Shown: positions 1 through 8,462 of the stretch, piece by piece
How the letters are laid out: the number at the start of each line of letters is the position of its first letter
Position numbering within the stretch: the first letter of the stretch is position 1
Assembly (NCBI GenBank): GCA_038874075.1
Contig: JAVZDD010000002.1
Location: 1-64,000 of the forward strand
Source: Jingweiarchaeum tengchongense
GTDB taxonomy: Archaea; Nanobdellota; Nanobdellia; Jingweiarchaeales; Jingweiarchaeaceae
Length of the DNA: 64,000 nt
Direction: 5' to 3'
Made by a program: the position numbers and the translations under genes
The notes under the pieces: model-generated
Seen by the model: only the letters and a program-made list of their open reading frames with translations
Database searches by the model: none
Told to the model about the DNA's origin: nothing

Positions 1-186
1 ACCTACATAACTGTACTTCATAAATCGATGATAGAGTGCAGCATCGGACCATATCAGAACATCAAATTTACCGTGTTCTTCACATTCTTTATGCATTATT
101 ATCTTATTATCCTTCTCATAGATGTATGCATCAATCGGCTTAATGCAAACTGGACAAAGTGATCTCGTGTTTCTTAGCCACTTCAT
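1..186 (-). CDS. Radical SAM protein, N-terminal fragment (MJ0619/tetraether-synthase-like)
   Basis: The first 62 codons of a gene that continues past the left edge. The visible part has the N-terminal metal-binding knuckle of the MJ0619-type radical SAM family: CPVC at residues 11-14, then an acidic segment, then CEEHG at 34-38. In that family this knuckle precedes the CxxxCxxC cluster; members include tetraether lipid synthase and pterin methylases. The radical SAM motif itself lies outside the window, so the family call rests on the N-terminus only and the exact reaction cannot be given. The start ATG follows a short leader containing GGTAATAGG. Confidence 0.6.
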   Translation of the reverse strand, partial: MKWLRNTRSLCPVCIKPIDAYIYEKDNKIIMHKECEEHGKFDVLIWSDAALYHRFMKYSYVG

Positions 187-221
187 CCTATTACCACCTA
201 GTTTAAAAAATATAAATTTTT

Positions 222-968
222 TTATTTTTTTCTGTTAAATCCAATACCACCAATTATCACCATGCAAATCATAAAAATAAACAACACACCCAAACTTAAT
301 CCTATTGGAAGGTTCGAAGTTCCTAATATTGACCATCTGAGAGCTTCAACACCATAAGTAACCGGGTCAATAAGACTGATATTCCTCAACCAAGCTGGTA
401 GACCTTCGATTGGAAAAAGCGCACCGCTTAAAAGAAACATTGGCATGATAATGAAATTCACTATTAATTGGAAGCCTTCATGTCCTTCCAAGAAATTTGC
501 GATTGATAAACCAAGTGCAGTTAGTCCCATTGATATGAGTAATATTAATGGCAATGTTCTGAGAATAATGAGAAAATTAAGTTTGATTCCAACAATAAAT
601 GAGAGCAGGATTAGAATAGAAGCTTGTATCACTGAAACTGTACTACCACCAATCATCTTTCCAAACAATATTGATGTTCTTGAAACAGGCGCAACCAGTA
701 TCTCTTTAAGAAATCCAAATTCCCTGTCCCATATCACAGAAACACCAGAGCCTATTGAAGTAAATAGAAGTGCCATCGTTACAATTCCAGGAAATATGAA
801 TTCCCTGTAACCCACATTCATACCAATGTTAAATCTGCTGAATCCAGAACCAAATATAATGATCCAAAATATAGGCATGGCAAGCGATGAAATCACCCTC
901 GCCTTCTCTCTTACGTATCTCTTCACTTCCCTCAACCATATCACATAAATAGCACTGATTTCGCTCAT
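222..968 (-). CDS. ABC-2 type exporter permease (DrrB-like)
   Basis: A 248-residue membrane protein with about six hydrophobic segments. The family core is visible: a loop 'REFIFPG', then the central 'WDREFGFLKEILVAPVSR' element typical of ABC-2 permeases for drugs, polysaccharides or lipids. It is the last gene of a six-gene minus-strand cassette headed by a PadR regulator, and its start overlaps the stop of the partner ATPase by four bases (ATGA), so the two are translationally coupled. The substrate cannot be read from sequence; the PadR control suggests a toxic or membrane-active compound. Confidence 0.88.
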   Translation of the reverse strand: MSEISAIYVIWLREVKRYVREKARVISSLAMPIFWIIIFGSGFSRFNIGMNVGYREFIFPGIVTMALLFTSIGSGVSVIWDREFGFLKEILVAPVSRTSILFGKMIGGSTVSVIQASILILLSFIVGIKLNFLIILRTLPLILLISMGLTALGLSIANFLEGHEGFQLIVNFIIMPMFLLSGALFPIEGLPAWLRNISLIDPVTYGVEALRWSILGTSNLPIGLSLGVLFIFMICMVIIGGIGFNRKK

Positions 969-1960
969 GTACCTCTCCTCATTCTCATCAAGAATCTTTG
1001 TCTCATGAGTTCTTTTCCATCCACTTCTTCTTCCCTGATCACTCTACCAGTATAGTGCAGAAAAACATCATTCAAGCTTGGTTTTCTCAAGCTTATCGAA
1101 TCTACCTTTATTCTATTTTTTCTTGCAAAATCAACGATTTTTGTAATTAATCTTTCACCATTTTTTACATTCAGAAGAATGCCATTATTAGTAATCCTCA
1201 CTTCTCCCATAAATTTTAATTTTTCAAATTTATTGACATTCTTCGACTTTGTTTCAATTACTATAACATCACCACCAACCTTGTTCTTTAATTCATTGGG
1301 TGTCCCGATTGCAATTATTTTACCATGGTCAATTATACCGATCCTATCACACAATCTATCCGCTTCATCCATGTAGTGTGTTGTCAATATGATCGTGATT
1401 GCATGTTTTTTCTTCAGTTCCTCGATGTATTCCCATATGTGTTCCCTCGTTTGTGGATCTAGACCGAGTGTTGGCTCATCCAAGAATAGAACATTTGGAT
1501 AATGTACCAAACCTCTTGCAATTTCCAATCTTCGCTTCATTCCACCTGAATAGGTCCTAACTAATAAATCAGCCTTTTCTTCAAGCTCAACAAGTTTTAA
1601 TACTTCATTTATTCTTCTTTCCCTCTCTTCTTTCCCTATTCCATACAACATCGCATGCATTTCTAAATTCTCTCTTCCAGTAAGTCTGTCATCGAGACTT
1701 GGATCTTGAAAAACAATTCCAATCGATTTTCTTACGTCAGATGCTTGATCTATTATATCAAATCCATTCACCTTCGCTGTCCCAGCACTTGGCTTTAACA
1801 GCGTACAGAGCATGTTGAGCATCGTCGTTTTTCCCGCACCATTTGGACCAAGAAGACCGAACAACTCACCTTTTTTTATCTTAATATTGACATGATCAAC
1901 TGCTAAAAAACCATTGAAATTCCTTGTTAAATCAAAAGTTTCTATTGCAAATTCACTCAT
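965..1960 (-). CDS. ABC-2 exporter ATPase (DrrA-like)
   Basis: A 331-residue ABC ATPase. Walker A GPNGAGKTT is at 38-46, a YSGGMKRR signature follows near 140, and Walker B LFLDEPTLGLDP comes just after. The C-terminal 100 residues carry the DrrA-type extension ending with 'LRKPSLNDVFLHYTGR'. It pairs with the permease encoded immediately downstream (4-base overlap) to form an exporter, probably as an A2B2 complex at the cytoplasmic membrane. Its own start overlaps the end of the MacB-like permease gene by eight bases, so both exporters belong to one transcript. Confidence 0.92.
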   Translation of the reverse strand: MSEFAIETFDLTRNFNGFLAVDHVNIKIKKGELFGLLGPNGAGKTTMLNMLCTLLKPSAGTAKVNGFDIIDQASDVRKSIGIVFQDPSLDDRLTGRENLEMHAMLYGIGKEERERRINEVLKLVELEEKADLLVRTYSGGMKRRLEIARGLVHYPNVLFLDEPTLGLDPQTREHIWEYIEELKKKHAITIILTTHYMDEADRLCDRIGIIDHGKIIAIGTPNELKNKVGGDVIVIETKSKNVNKFEKLKFMGEVRITNNGILLNVKNGERLITKIVDFARKNRIKVDSISLRKPSLNDVFLHYTGRVIREEEVDGKELMRQRFLMRMRRGT

Positions 1961-3248
1961 ATCTTAACGCCTCTACGGGTTCAAGGTCAGCAGCTTTCTT
2001 TGCTGGGAACAAACCAGAAATCAAACCTACAAAGAAAGATATTAAAATTGCAGTAACTATCAGTTGTGGTGTTAAAGAAATGTGTGGTTGCGGCATTGAT
2101 TGCATTGATGAAGCGAATTCCCTTCCCATCATCCTCGTTGTTTGAGGGACCATTGATACCTGTCGAATATAAAGGAATGTCTCCCCAGCAACGGCACCAA
2201 TCACGATTCCGATTATCCCACCGATAATTCCCATGATGCCAGACTCCAACAAAAACATTAACAGTACATCTCTATTTTTTGCACCCAATGCCTTCATCAC
2301 TCCAATTTCTCTTATCCTTTCCATCACAGAAGTATACATTGTATTAGCAATTCCAACACTACCAACGATTATTGATATACCTGTAATTCCTGTTAGGAGG
2401 ATTGTCATCAAGTTCATCACTGTATTTACTTGTTGTTGGATGTAATCTGGAGTGATCAGTGTGTAATCTTCATTATCCTTTGAAACACGATGCAATTGAT
2501 TTAATGTATTTTCAATCTTTTCTGTCACTTCAGTCATGTTTGCTTCTTTCGATACTTGTATCGTGATCGATGAAACTTCATCTGTTTCAATGTTGAACAG
2601 CTCTTTTGCAGTTTTTATTGGTATGTAAACCGCTTGATCCTGGGCCGCGACTACACCACCTATTCGCTGCAGAATTCCAACAATCTTGAAAGACACATTG
2701 TTCACATAAATTGTCTTACCTTTTTCCAGGCTCTTTGAAAAAAAATCATTTGCAAGTGCCGCGCCAACGATTGCGTTGTATGTATCACCTTCGATCAAGT
2801 ATCTACCATCATCGATTTTTGGTGCTGATTCAAACTTTTCCCATTTTGATGGCTCAACACCGCGCACTGAGGCACGCACCTGCTCGTTCCCATATTTAAC
2901 GACTGCATCTTTTATTATGATTCCCTGCGCAACTTCAACTCCAGGAACTTTTGAGATATGCTCGACATCCTTAGTTGTTAGCTTAGCTGTTGATGTGGTC
3001 AAACTTCTTCCAGTTGTTCCCATCATCAGTAAACTCATTGCCCTGGCTCTGCCAGGAGTTATGATAATTTCATTTGGGCCAAGCTTTCCCAGCTCTTCCC
3101 TGATACTTTCTGTAATTCCTTCAGTTGCTGATATAACACCGATCACTGCTGTAATTCCAATCACAATTCCCAGTATCGTTAACCAACTCCTAACCTTCCT
3201 TCTCTTCAGATTTCTAACAGCAATTTTAAATAAATCAATGAATTTCAT
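1953..3248 (-). CDS. MacB/FtsX-type ABC permease
   Basis: A 431-residue permease: an N-terminal membrane segment (about 20-43), a large MacB_PCD-like extracytoplasmic domain (about 45-270), then three membrane segments containing the FtsX motif 'IREIGVMKALGAKNRDV'. The family includes LolCE and MacB, mechanotransmitting transporters that act on substrates outside the membrane. The matching ATPase is two genes upstream at 4444-5133, with a CARDB-like surface protein between them. The extracytoplasmic domain has a Met-rich stretch near residues 70-80 and again around 370-385, which is unusual. Confidence 0.9.
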   Translation of the reverse strand: MKFIDLFKIAVRNLKRRKVRSWLTILGIVIGITAVIGVISATEGITESIREELGKLGPNEIIITPGRARAMSLLMMGTTGRSLTTSTAKLTTKDVEHISKVPGVEVAQGIIIKDAVVKYGNEQVRASVRGVEPSKWEKFESAPKIDDGRYLIEGDTYNAIVGAALANDFFSKSLEKGKTIYVNNVSFKIVGILQRIGGVVAAQDQAVYIPIKTAKELFNIETDEVSSITIQVSKEANMTEVTEKIENTLNQLHRVSKDNEDYTLITPDYIQQQVNTVMNLMTILLTGITGISIIVGSVGIANTMYTSVMERIREIGVMKALGAKNRDVLLMFLLESGIMGIIGGIIGIVIGAVAGETFLYIRQVSMVPQTTRMMGREFASSMQSMPQPHISLTPQLIVTAILISFFVGLISGLFPAKKAADLEPVEALRYE

Positions 3249-3253
3249 TTTCC

Positions 3254-4447
3254 CTACTTTTTCTTGCTCATTTTTCTGTACAAAAGAATTATGATGATGA
3301 TCAACACTATGATTAAAATATTTGTGGGAGTGATGAAACTGTATACTCCTCTTGTTGGTACTTGTACTGGTACCTGTGTTTGTGAGTAAATTCTAAGTGA
3401 AATCGTCTTGTTCTGTGTGTATTCATTGTTATAAAAGTCTCTGTATTTTACTTGAATCAAGAATTTATACGTGCCTGGTTCGACTGTCCTGTCAGTGTTG
3501 AAATTAAAGACTGCAGTATCAAAATCATCCGATTTTAAGCTTCCGATGTAAACTTCATCTGAGCCTACGATTCTGAACTTTTCCGGTGGTTCAATTCTCA
3601 CAGCAAGCGATTCTACATCATTTGGTCCAAGGTTTGTTACTCTTATTGACATTTCAAGTTTTCCACCCTGAACTGGAAATTGTGGTGAAAAGGAATCAAG
3701 ACTTACATCAATTTTTGACTTGGTGCTTACCTTCAATCCAACCACATGATTTGTTGTGTACTGCGCTCCAGTGCTATCTTTGTATGTAATTGTGATGTCT
3801 AATGGGTAAACTCCAGGTTGTATATTTTTGCTCACGAATAATTTGATGTAGATGTATCGCGTTATCTTTCCTTCAAATTCGCTCATGTAAAGCGAATTAC
3901 CCCCTATTGGTACAAAAGTGCTTGAATTTTTTGCCCATGTGATCACAACATCTTTGGCCGCATCGCTACCAACATTCGCGATTCCAAGTTTGATATCAAC
4001 AAGATCACCAATTCCAAAGTCTTCTGGCGTTGAAGTATAATCTCTCACTTGGAAAATGATGTTTGGGATTACCGTTACATAGATGAATCTCTCCAAGCTG
4101 TATAATGTGTCGTTCCACATGTAACTCACGTTTAATCTTGTTTTATATATTCCAGCACTCATGTTACTTGGAATGTTGAATTTGAATGTTGCTGTTTGAG
4201 AACTTGATATTCCCAAGTCGCCCAAGCTAATCAAATTGTATTTATTTATCTCAGAATCGTAAATTGTCACATTCAAGTTTTTTGCAATTGCATTACCAGC
4301 GTTTGCAATTATCACATTAAATAAACCCTCTTGTCCTGCTGATAGCGAGGAAGAGGGCTGAACAGAAGTTTGCACCGTAATTAACGGTTGTGCAAGTGCA
4401 ACACTAAACAACATACTCAGAAAAACAATTAATATCAATTTCCTCAT
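3254..4447 (-). CDS. Secreted CARDB/COG1361-like protein with C-terminal anchor
   Basis: A 397-residue surface protein: signal peptide at 1-19 (ends SVALA), three Ig-like CARDB/NEW3-type repeats carrying the 'NAGNAIAKNLNV', 'NVGSDAAKDVVI' and 'NLGPNDVESLAV' signatures, then a C-terminal membrane helix (about 372-391) and a KKK tail. It lies between the MacB-like ATPase and permease genes, overlapping the ATPase stop by four bases. Archaea lack MacA-type periplasmic adaptors, so I infer that this protein fills an adaptor or substrate-handling role for the transporter. That role is inference from position and topology. Confidence 0.8.
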   Translation of the reverse strand: MRKLILIVFLSMLFSVALAQPLITVQTSVQPSSSLSAGQEGLFNVIIANAGNAIAKNLNVTIYDSEINKYNLISLGDLGISSSQTATFKFNIPSNMSAGIYKTRLNVSYMWNDTLYSLERFIYVTVIPNIIFQVRDYTSTPEDFGIGDLVDIKLGIANVGSDAAKDVVITWAKNSSTFVPIGGNSLYMSEFEGKITRYIYIKLFVSKNIQPGVYPLDITITYKDSTGAQYTTNHVVGLKVSTKSKIDVSLDSFSPQFPVQGGKLEMSIRVTNLGPNDVESLAVRIEPPEKFRIVGSDEVYIGSLKSDDFDTAVFNFNTDRTVEPGTYKFLIQVKYRDFYNNEYTQNKTISLRIYSQTQVPVQVPTRGVYSFITPTNILIIVLIIIIILLYRKMSKKK

Positions 4448-5133
4448 TTTCTCACCTCTCCCACAATTTTACCATCTTTTAATTTTATTATTCTTGGCGT
4501 ATGCGAAGCGATCGTCTTGTCATGCGTGATCACTACGATCGTGTTCCCAAGCGAATTCAGTCTTTTGAATAGTGTCATGATTTCTTCACCACTTTTCGAA
4601 TCCAGGTTTCCGGTTGGCTCATCCGCCAAAACCAGTGATGGGTTGTTTGCCAGTGCTCTCGCAATTGCGACTCGCTGTCTTTCACCACCCGAAAGCTGCC
4701 TTGGGTAACTATTCACCCTCTTCTCAAGACCGACGGTTCTCAACAAATCCAACGCTCTTCTCTTTCTTTCGTTTTCATTTACTCCAGCGAATATCATTGG
4801 AAGCTCAACATTTTCAATTGATGTCAGATTCTCCTGCAAATAATAAAATTGAAAGACGAACCCTATCTCTTTGTTTCTTATTTCAGCCAGTTCATCATCA
4901 CTTAACTTCGATACGTCTTTACCATTGATCAAGACTTTTCCACTTGTTGGAGTGTCCAAGCAACCAATTATATGAAGCATCGTTGATTTTCCACTACCAC
5001 TTGGCCCCATGATCGATACGAATTCACCTTTTTTTATTTCTAAATTAATACCATTCAATGCTTTTATTTGTACTTCACCAAGTCTATAGATTTTTGTTAC
5101 ATTTTCAAGCTCCACAATTGTTTTAGCTTTCAC
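4444..5133 (-). CDS. MacB/LolD-type ABC ATPase
   Basis: A 229-residue ATPase. Walker A GPSGSGKST is at 43-51, the Q-loop 'VFQFYYLQENLT' near 93, the signature LSGGERQR near 142, and Walker B LVLADEPTGNLDS follows. The last motif is characteristic of the MacB/LolD/FtsE class. The start codon is GTG and overlaps the PadR gene end by 11 bases, so regulator and transporter are co-translated. It should energise the FtsX-type permease at 1953-3248. Confidence 0.93.
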   Translation of the reverse strand: MKAKTIVELENVTKIYRLGEVQIKALNGINLEIKKGEFVSIMGPSGSGKSTMLHIIGCLDTPTSGKVLINGKDVSKLSDDELAEIRNKEIGFVFQFYYLQENLTSIENVELPMIFAGVNENERKRRALDLLRTVGLEKRVNSYPRQLSGGERQRVAIARALANNPSLVLADEPTGNLDSKSGEEIMTLFKRLNSLGNTIVVITHDKTIASHTPRIIKLKDGKIVGEVRK

Positions 5134-5593
5134 TTTCCAGCTCCTCCAATTTTCTCTTTGTTTCTATTAAAATTTTTTCCGCCCTAGTGATCTTTTCTTT
5201 ATTCATTGATTTTATTTTATTCCTAATTTCTAAAAGTATCATGTCTATTTCTGCATTTGGTGTTTTGAATACATGTCTAAAAACCTCATTGAATTTGTAA
5301 AAATTTTTCATCCAACTTTCTCTTATCCTATCAATCCTTTTGATCAACATCTTACCCTTTTTAGTGATAGCATAACTTATTTTTCTTTTATCTTTGCCGT
5401 ACCTCCTTATCAGTTTTTTCTCCTCCATTCTTCTTAGTAATGGATAAATCGTTCCTGCGCTGGGCTTCCAGCAATGATGTGTCTTCTCTTTTATTTCGTT
5501 TATTATTTCGTAACCATGCATCTTTTTTTTGCTTAATAATTTGAGTACAAAAATACATAGCATACCAGGTATCACATCAAATTTCTTCTTCAT
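5123..5593 (-). CDS. PadR-family transcriptional repressor
   Basis: A 156-residue regulator. Residues 10-85 form a PadR winged helix, with the hallmark segments 'KKKMHGYEIINEIKE' and 'GTIYPLLRRMEEKKLIRR'. The remainder is a basic and acidic coiled-coil segment expected to dimerise. It is first in the exporter cassette and overlaps the next gene. PadR proteins usually repress a neighbouring efflux operon and let go on binding the exported compound. The 20-bp palindrome directly upstream of its start is the expected operator, so autorepression of the whole cassette is likely. Confidence 0.9.
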   Translation of the reverse strand: MKKKFDVIPGMLCIFVLKLLSKKKMHGYEIINEIKEKTHHCWKPSAGTIYPLLRRMEEKKLIRRYGKDKRKISYAITKKGKMLIKRIDRIRESWMKNFYKFNEVFRHVFKTPNAEIDMILLEIRNKIKSMNKEKITRAEKILIETKRKLEELESES

Positions 5594-5596
5594 GCC

Positions 5597-5616
5597 TTAT
5601 ATCGTATACGATATAA
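5597..5616. promoter_or_regulatory. Perfect palindrome, probable PadR operator
   Basis: A 20-bp perfect inverted repeat, TTATATCGTATACGATATAA, placed 3 bp upstream of the PadR start codon. The TATA-like element of the minus-strand promoter (about 5618-5626) adjoins it. On the usual archaeal spacing, transcription would start inside or at the edge of the palindrome, so a bound repressor dimer would block the polymerase. The repeat is seen directly; binding by the adjacent PadR protein is inference. Confidence 0.75.
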
Positions 5617-5632
5617 TTATATAAAACTTTTG

Positions 5633-6634
5633 TTACTGACTGTCGCATTCAATTACTTTTTTAATAAAATTTTCAACTTCACTTTTCAGAATTTTTGCCC
5701 CAGCAGCTTTTTTATGCCCACCACCACTCGAATTCAATTCCTTGCAAACTTCTCGAAAAATTTTACCTAAGTCAAAGTTATCGATCCTAGTTCTTCCTTC
5801 TACCATTGCATAATCTTTTGTAGGTTCCTCGTTTATCACGATGCAAATTTTATCTTGGTTTAAATTTGCCAATGTTCCAGCCAAATAACTTTGTATCGGT
5901 AAATTTGATCTAATCCTGACAAAAGTGAATTTATCGTGCTCAATTGCTATTTCTGAGAGCTTGCTTAACCAGTAATTTCTCTCGATTATTGACTTTCTTT
6001 TTAATTCAACAAGCTTTTCTGAGTTTGGTGTTGATCCAAGAATAGTAGTGGGTAAACCACTTTCAGCTGCTTCAAGTAATGAATTTAATGCGTATCTAAC
6101 TCCCTCTTCAGCAAGAATTCTCGCAGAGCTGATGAAATGGACCATCGTGTTCAAAACTTCTTCTGTTAATTCTTTGTTTCTTTGAATCGCGATTTCCTTC
6201 AATTCCTCGAACCCATTTAGGTCCTTATCTGCCAAACAACCAACGCAAGCAATCCAAGCATATTTTGAAAAGTTTAGATATGTGCTGCAAAATTTGAATG
6301 TTAAATAAGATGAGCAGTGATTCTCATCAAAAATCATCTGTTTATGCTCAGTTTTTGGTGGATGATGATCGATGACCAAATAATCCCTTTCAAATTTATT
6401 TAATTCACTGTTTGGTAAATCCAAAAAAACAATTAAGTCATAATCTTCATTTTTTAACTGTTGCATCACCTCAGTATCAACTTCAATATATTTTGGCGAA
6501 AAGATAGATACTGGAAAATTGCCAAATTTTTTTAGTAAGCTAATAAAAAGTGCAGAAGAACATATACCATCCGCGTCATTGTGGTGTATGATAACGATCC
6601 GGCTCTTCTCCAATTTCTCTCTTTTAATCATCAT
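5633..6634 (-). CDS. DHH/DHHA1 phosphoesterase (RecJ/GAN-like)
   Basis: A 333-residue DHH-superfamily phosphoesterase. Motif I is HHNDADG (about 17-23), motif II 'VFLDLPNS', motif III 'VIDHHPPK', and the C-terminal DHHA1 domain ends with 'NSSGGGHKKAAGAKI', which binds the nucleic acid or nucleotide backbone. The architecture fits archaeal RecJ-like exonucleases and oligonucleotide phosphodiesterases; sequence alone does not separate them. All metal ligands appear intact. It ends 39 bp upstream of the PadR gene on the same strand, but the PadR promoter lies in the gap. Confidence 0.85.
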   Translation of the reverse strand: MMIKREKLEKSRIVIIHHNDADGICSSALFISLLKKFGNFPVSIFSPKYIEVDTEVMQQLKNEDYDLIVFLDLPNSELNKFERDYLVIDHHPPKTEHKQMIFDENHCSSYLTFKFCSTYLNFSKYAWIACVGCLADKDLNGFEELKEIAIQRNKELTEEVLNTMVHFISSARILAEEGVRYALNSLLEAAESGLPTTILGSTPNSEKLVELKRKSIIERNYWLSKLSEIAIEHDKFTFVRIRSNLPIQSYLAGTLANLNQDKICIVINEEPTKDYAMVEGRTRIDNFDLGKIFREVCKELNSSGGGHKKAAGAKILKSEVENFIKKVIECDSQ

Positions 6635-6679
6635 TCTCTAAACGCAATTGTTATATAAAAAAATTGTTTTAAAAATTGT

Positions 6680-7222
6680 ATGTTTTCAATCTATGAAATT
6701 TTTGAAATATTTATGACTATAATAGCACTAGGTTACATATTTTCAGACTATGTTGTGAGATTACCAATTAGACACCTTCATAAAAATTTGAGAGATGAAA
6801 TTCTACTTGCATCGATCATTGTTTCACCTTCCATTATATTTCATGAATTTGCTCACAAATTCGTTGCAGTTTACTTTGGTGGCGCTGCTAATTTTCACGC
6901 AAACTTTTATGGATTGCTACTTGGCATAGCAATGAAAGCGCTTGGATTACCAATCATATTTATACCAGCTTATGTTTCGGTTAGGGGCTTATACACCACA
7001 CCAATCGTTTTTGGATTGATTGCCATTTCAGGACCGCTAGTCAACTTTGCGATTTTTTTAATTCTTTCGCTATTGTTAAAATTTAATAAAATAACTGGGG
7101 ATATGTACTTCTATGCGCTTGTGATCAAGGAAATGAATAAACTCCTCTTCCTTTTTAACATGCTTCCAATACCAAGTACTGATGGTTTTAATTTCTATCA
7201 AGCGCTTTTGAATTCCATATAA
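6680..7222 (+). CDS. Site-2 protease family (M50) membrane protease, copy 1
   Basis: A 180-residue integral membrane protein with the zinc site HEFAH at 55-59 and the distal motif 'LPIPSTDGFNF' near 165, the family's (N)PxxDG element. It is about half the size of classical S2Ps and has no PDZ or CBS domain. TATA-like sequence (about 6648-6656) lies 25-30 bp before the ATG, so the mRNA is probably leaderless. A second M50 gene follows 30 bp downstream. The substrate is unknown; intramembrane cleavage of regulators or signal-peptide remnants is the family's usual role. Confidence 0.82.
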   Translation: MFSIYEIFEIFMTIIALGYIFSDYVVRLPIRHLHKNLRDEILLASIIVSPSIIFHEFAHKFVAVYFGGAANFHANFYGLLLGIAMKALGLPIIFIPAYVSVRGLYTTPIVFGLIAISGPLVNFAIFLILSLLLKFNKITGDMYFYALVIKEMNKLLFLFNMLPIPSTDGFNFYQALLNSI

Positions 7223-7252
7223 TTTATAAATGAAGATTGTTAAATCTTAATT

Positions 7253-7948
7253 ATGCAGTTTGGACTTTCAAAGCAAGAGCTCAGAGACATCATCATTTCC
7301 GTTCTGGTCTTGGGATTTGTTTTTTCTTATAATAGATGGGAGACGATCAGTATAGGAATAAGAAATTTTTTTATTGCTGTTTTTGTGATTGGAATCGCAT
7401 TCTTGGCGCATGAGCTAGCGCACAGGTATGTTGCAAGGAAATATGAATGTAAAGCAGAATATGTGATTTGGCCAGCCGGTCTATTGCTAGCGGTTGTATT
7501 AACAATATTAAGTGGTGGAAATTTTATTTTCGCTGCCCCAGGCTTCGTAATGATTTCAACAGCATATGCAACGAGACTTGGTTTTCGCTATGTGAATCTG
7601 AGCAGAGAGGAAGTGGGAAAAATTGCACTTTCTGGTCCAATAACAGGTATCTTTTTGGCAATGCTATTCAAACTACTTCAACCATTATCAAAAGAGATAT
7701 TTACGTATGCGATATCAATAAACTTGTGGCTTGCAATTTTCAATCTTCTACCAATTCCTCCGCTTGATGGTAGTAAGGTTTTCGCCTGGAGCATAAGCAT
7801 ATGGGGATTTGCCATTGTAACTGCATCTGTACTTTTCATACTTTACACGATGCTCGAAATCAACTTCATCATTTCATTGATCATTCTCATCGCAGTTGGT
7901 CTAATTTCATTTTTGTTGATGGAGACAAGAGTACCAACAATATTTTAG
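7253..7948 (+). CDS. Site-2 protease family (M50) membrane protease, copy 2
   Basis: A 231-residue paralogue of the preceding gene with six or so membrane segments. The zinc site HELAH is at 53-57 and the second motif 'LLPIPPLDGSKVF' is near 165; both are closer to the family consensus than in copy 1. The tandem arrangement suggests duplication followed by divergence. Copy 1 has the changed distal motif (STDG instead of PLDG), so the two may differ in substrate or activity. Confidence 0.86.
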   Translation: MQFGLSKQELRDIIISVLVLGFVFSYNRWETISIGIRNFFIAVFVIGIAFLAHELAHRYVARKYECKAEYVIWPAGLLLAVVLTILSGGNFIFAAPGFVMISTAYATRLGFRYVNLSREEVGKIALSGPITGIFLAMLFKLLQPLSKEIFTYAISINLWLAIFNLLPIPPLDGSKVFAWSISIWGFAIVTASVLFILYTMLEINFIISLIILIAVGLISFLLMETRVPTIF

Positions 7949-7998
7949 AAAAAATTTAAAAGTAACAAAATTCAATAATAAAGTGATGGGGTGGTAAA

Positions 7999-8265
7999 AT
8001 GGTAGAAAAAAGCGATAGGGTTTTTTCAAAGAACATACTTGGTAAGACAGTCGTCAGTAAGGCTGGAAAAAAGTTTGGGGAGGTTGGTGACATCATTTTC
8101 GAAACGAGAACAGGTGAATTGATATATGTTGTACTGAAAAATTCAACGAGCTACGCATCACAATTTGAACTTGAGAAAGATGCAAATGGTAATTTTCAAG
8201 TTCCATTTAATGCAGTTATAGCAGTTGGTGACTTTGTTGTTGTAGCAGAAGAAGATATCATATAA
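7999..8265 (+). CDS. PRC-barrel domain protein
   Basis: An 88-residue single-domain protein matching the PRC-barrel fold: 'LGKTVVSKAGKKFGEVGDIIFE' followed by 'GELIYVVLKN' and a C-terminal 'FNAVIAVGDFVVV' strand pair. Stand-alone PRC-barrel proteins are common in archaea and related to RimM and photosynthetic reaction-centre H subunits, but their role is poorly defined. A GGGGTGG ribosome-binding site precedes the ATG by four bases. Confidence 0.82.
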   Translation: MVEKSDRVFSKNILGKTVVSKAGKKFGEVGDIIFETRTGELIYVVLKNSTSYASQFELEKDANGNFQVPFNAVIAVGDFVVVAEEDII

Positions 8266-8355
8266 ACCCCAATCACCACGAATTTATCTTTGATTTAAAG
8301 AAATTCTTGAAGTTTTATTGAATAAAATAATAAGAAATTAAAATAAGAACTAGAT

Positions 8356-8442
8356 TTACTCTTCTTCTTCCCATTCTTCCTCTTCTTCACCCTCGTCCCA
8401 TTCTTCCTCTTCTTCACCCTCGTCCCATTCTTCCTCCTGCAT
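8356..8442 (-). CDS. 28-residue acidic repeat microprotein
   Basis: A short gene, MQ followed by nearly perfect repeats of EEWDEGEEE, ending EEWEEEE. Support for translation is a strong ribosome-binding site, GGAGGTG, at 8448-8454, five bases before the ATG, and its position 20 bp after the zinc-ribbon gene on the same strand. The DNA has two copies of a 27-nt unit plus part of a third. Its only residues besides Met, Gln, Asp and Gly are Glu and Trp. The upstream zinc-ribbon protein has a similar acidic Trp-containing tail (SEGWEE), so the two may act together or share origin. Confidence 0.55.
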   Translation of the reverse strand: MQEEEWDEGEEEEEWDEGEEEEEWEEEE

Positions 8443-8462
8443 TTTGGCACCTCCAAAAAACA

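Noticed and set aside
2711..3294. Plus-strand open frames over the MacB-like permease gene.
   Set aside because: They are antisense shadows of a long, clearly recognisable minus-strand gene.
8356..8440. Direct 27-nt repeats looked like a possible CRISPR-like or tandem repeat array.
   Set aside because: Only two full units, no spacers, and the repeats keep frame within a short gene with a ribosome-binding site, so they are a coding repeat.
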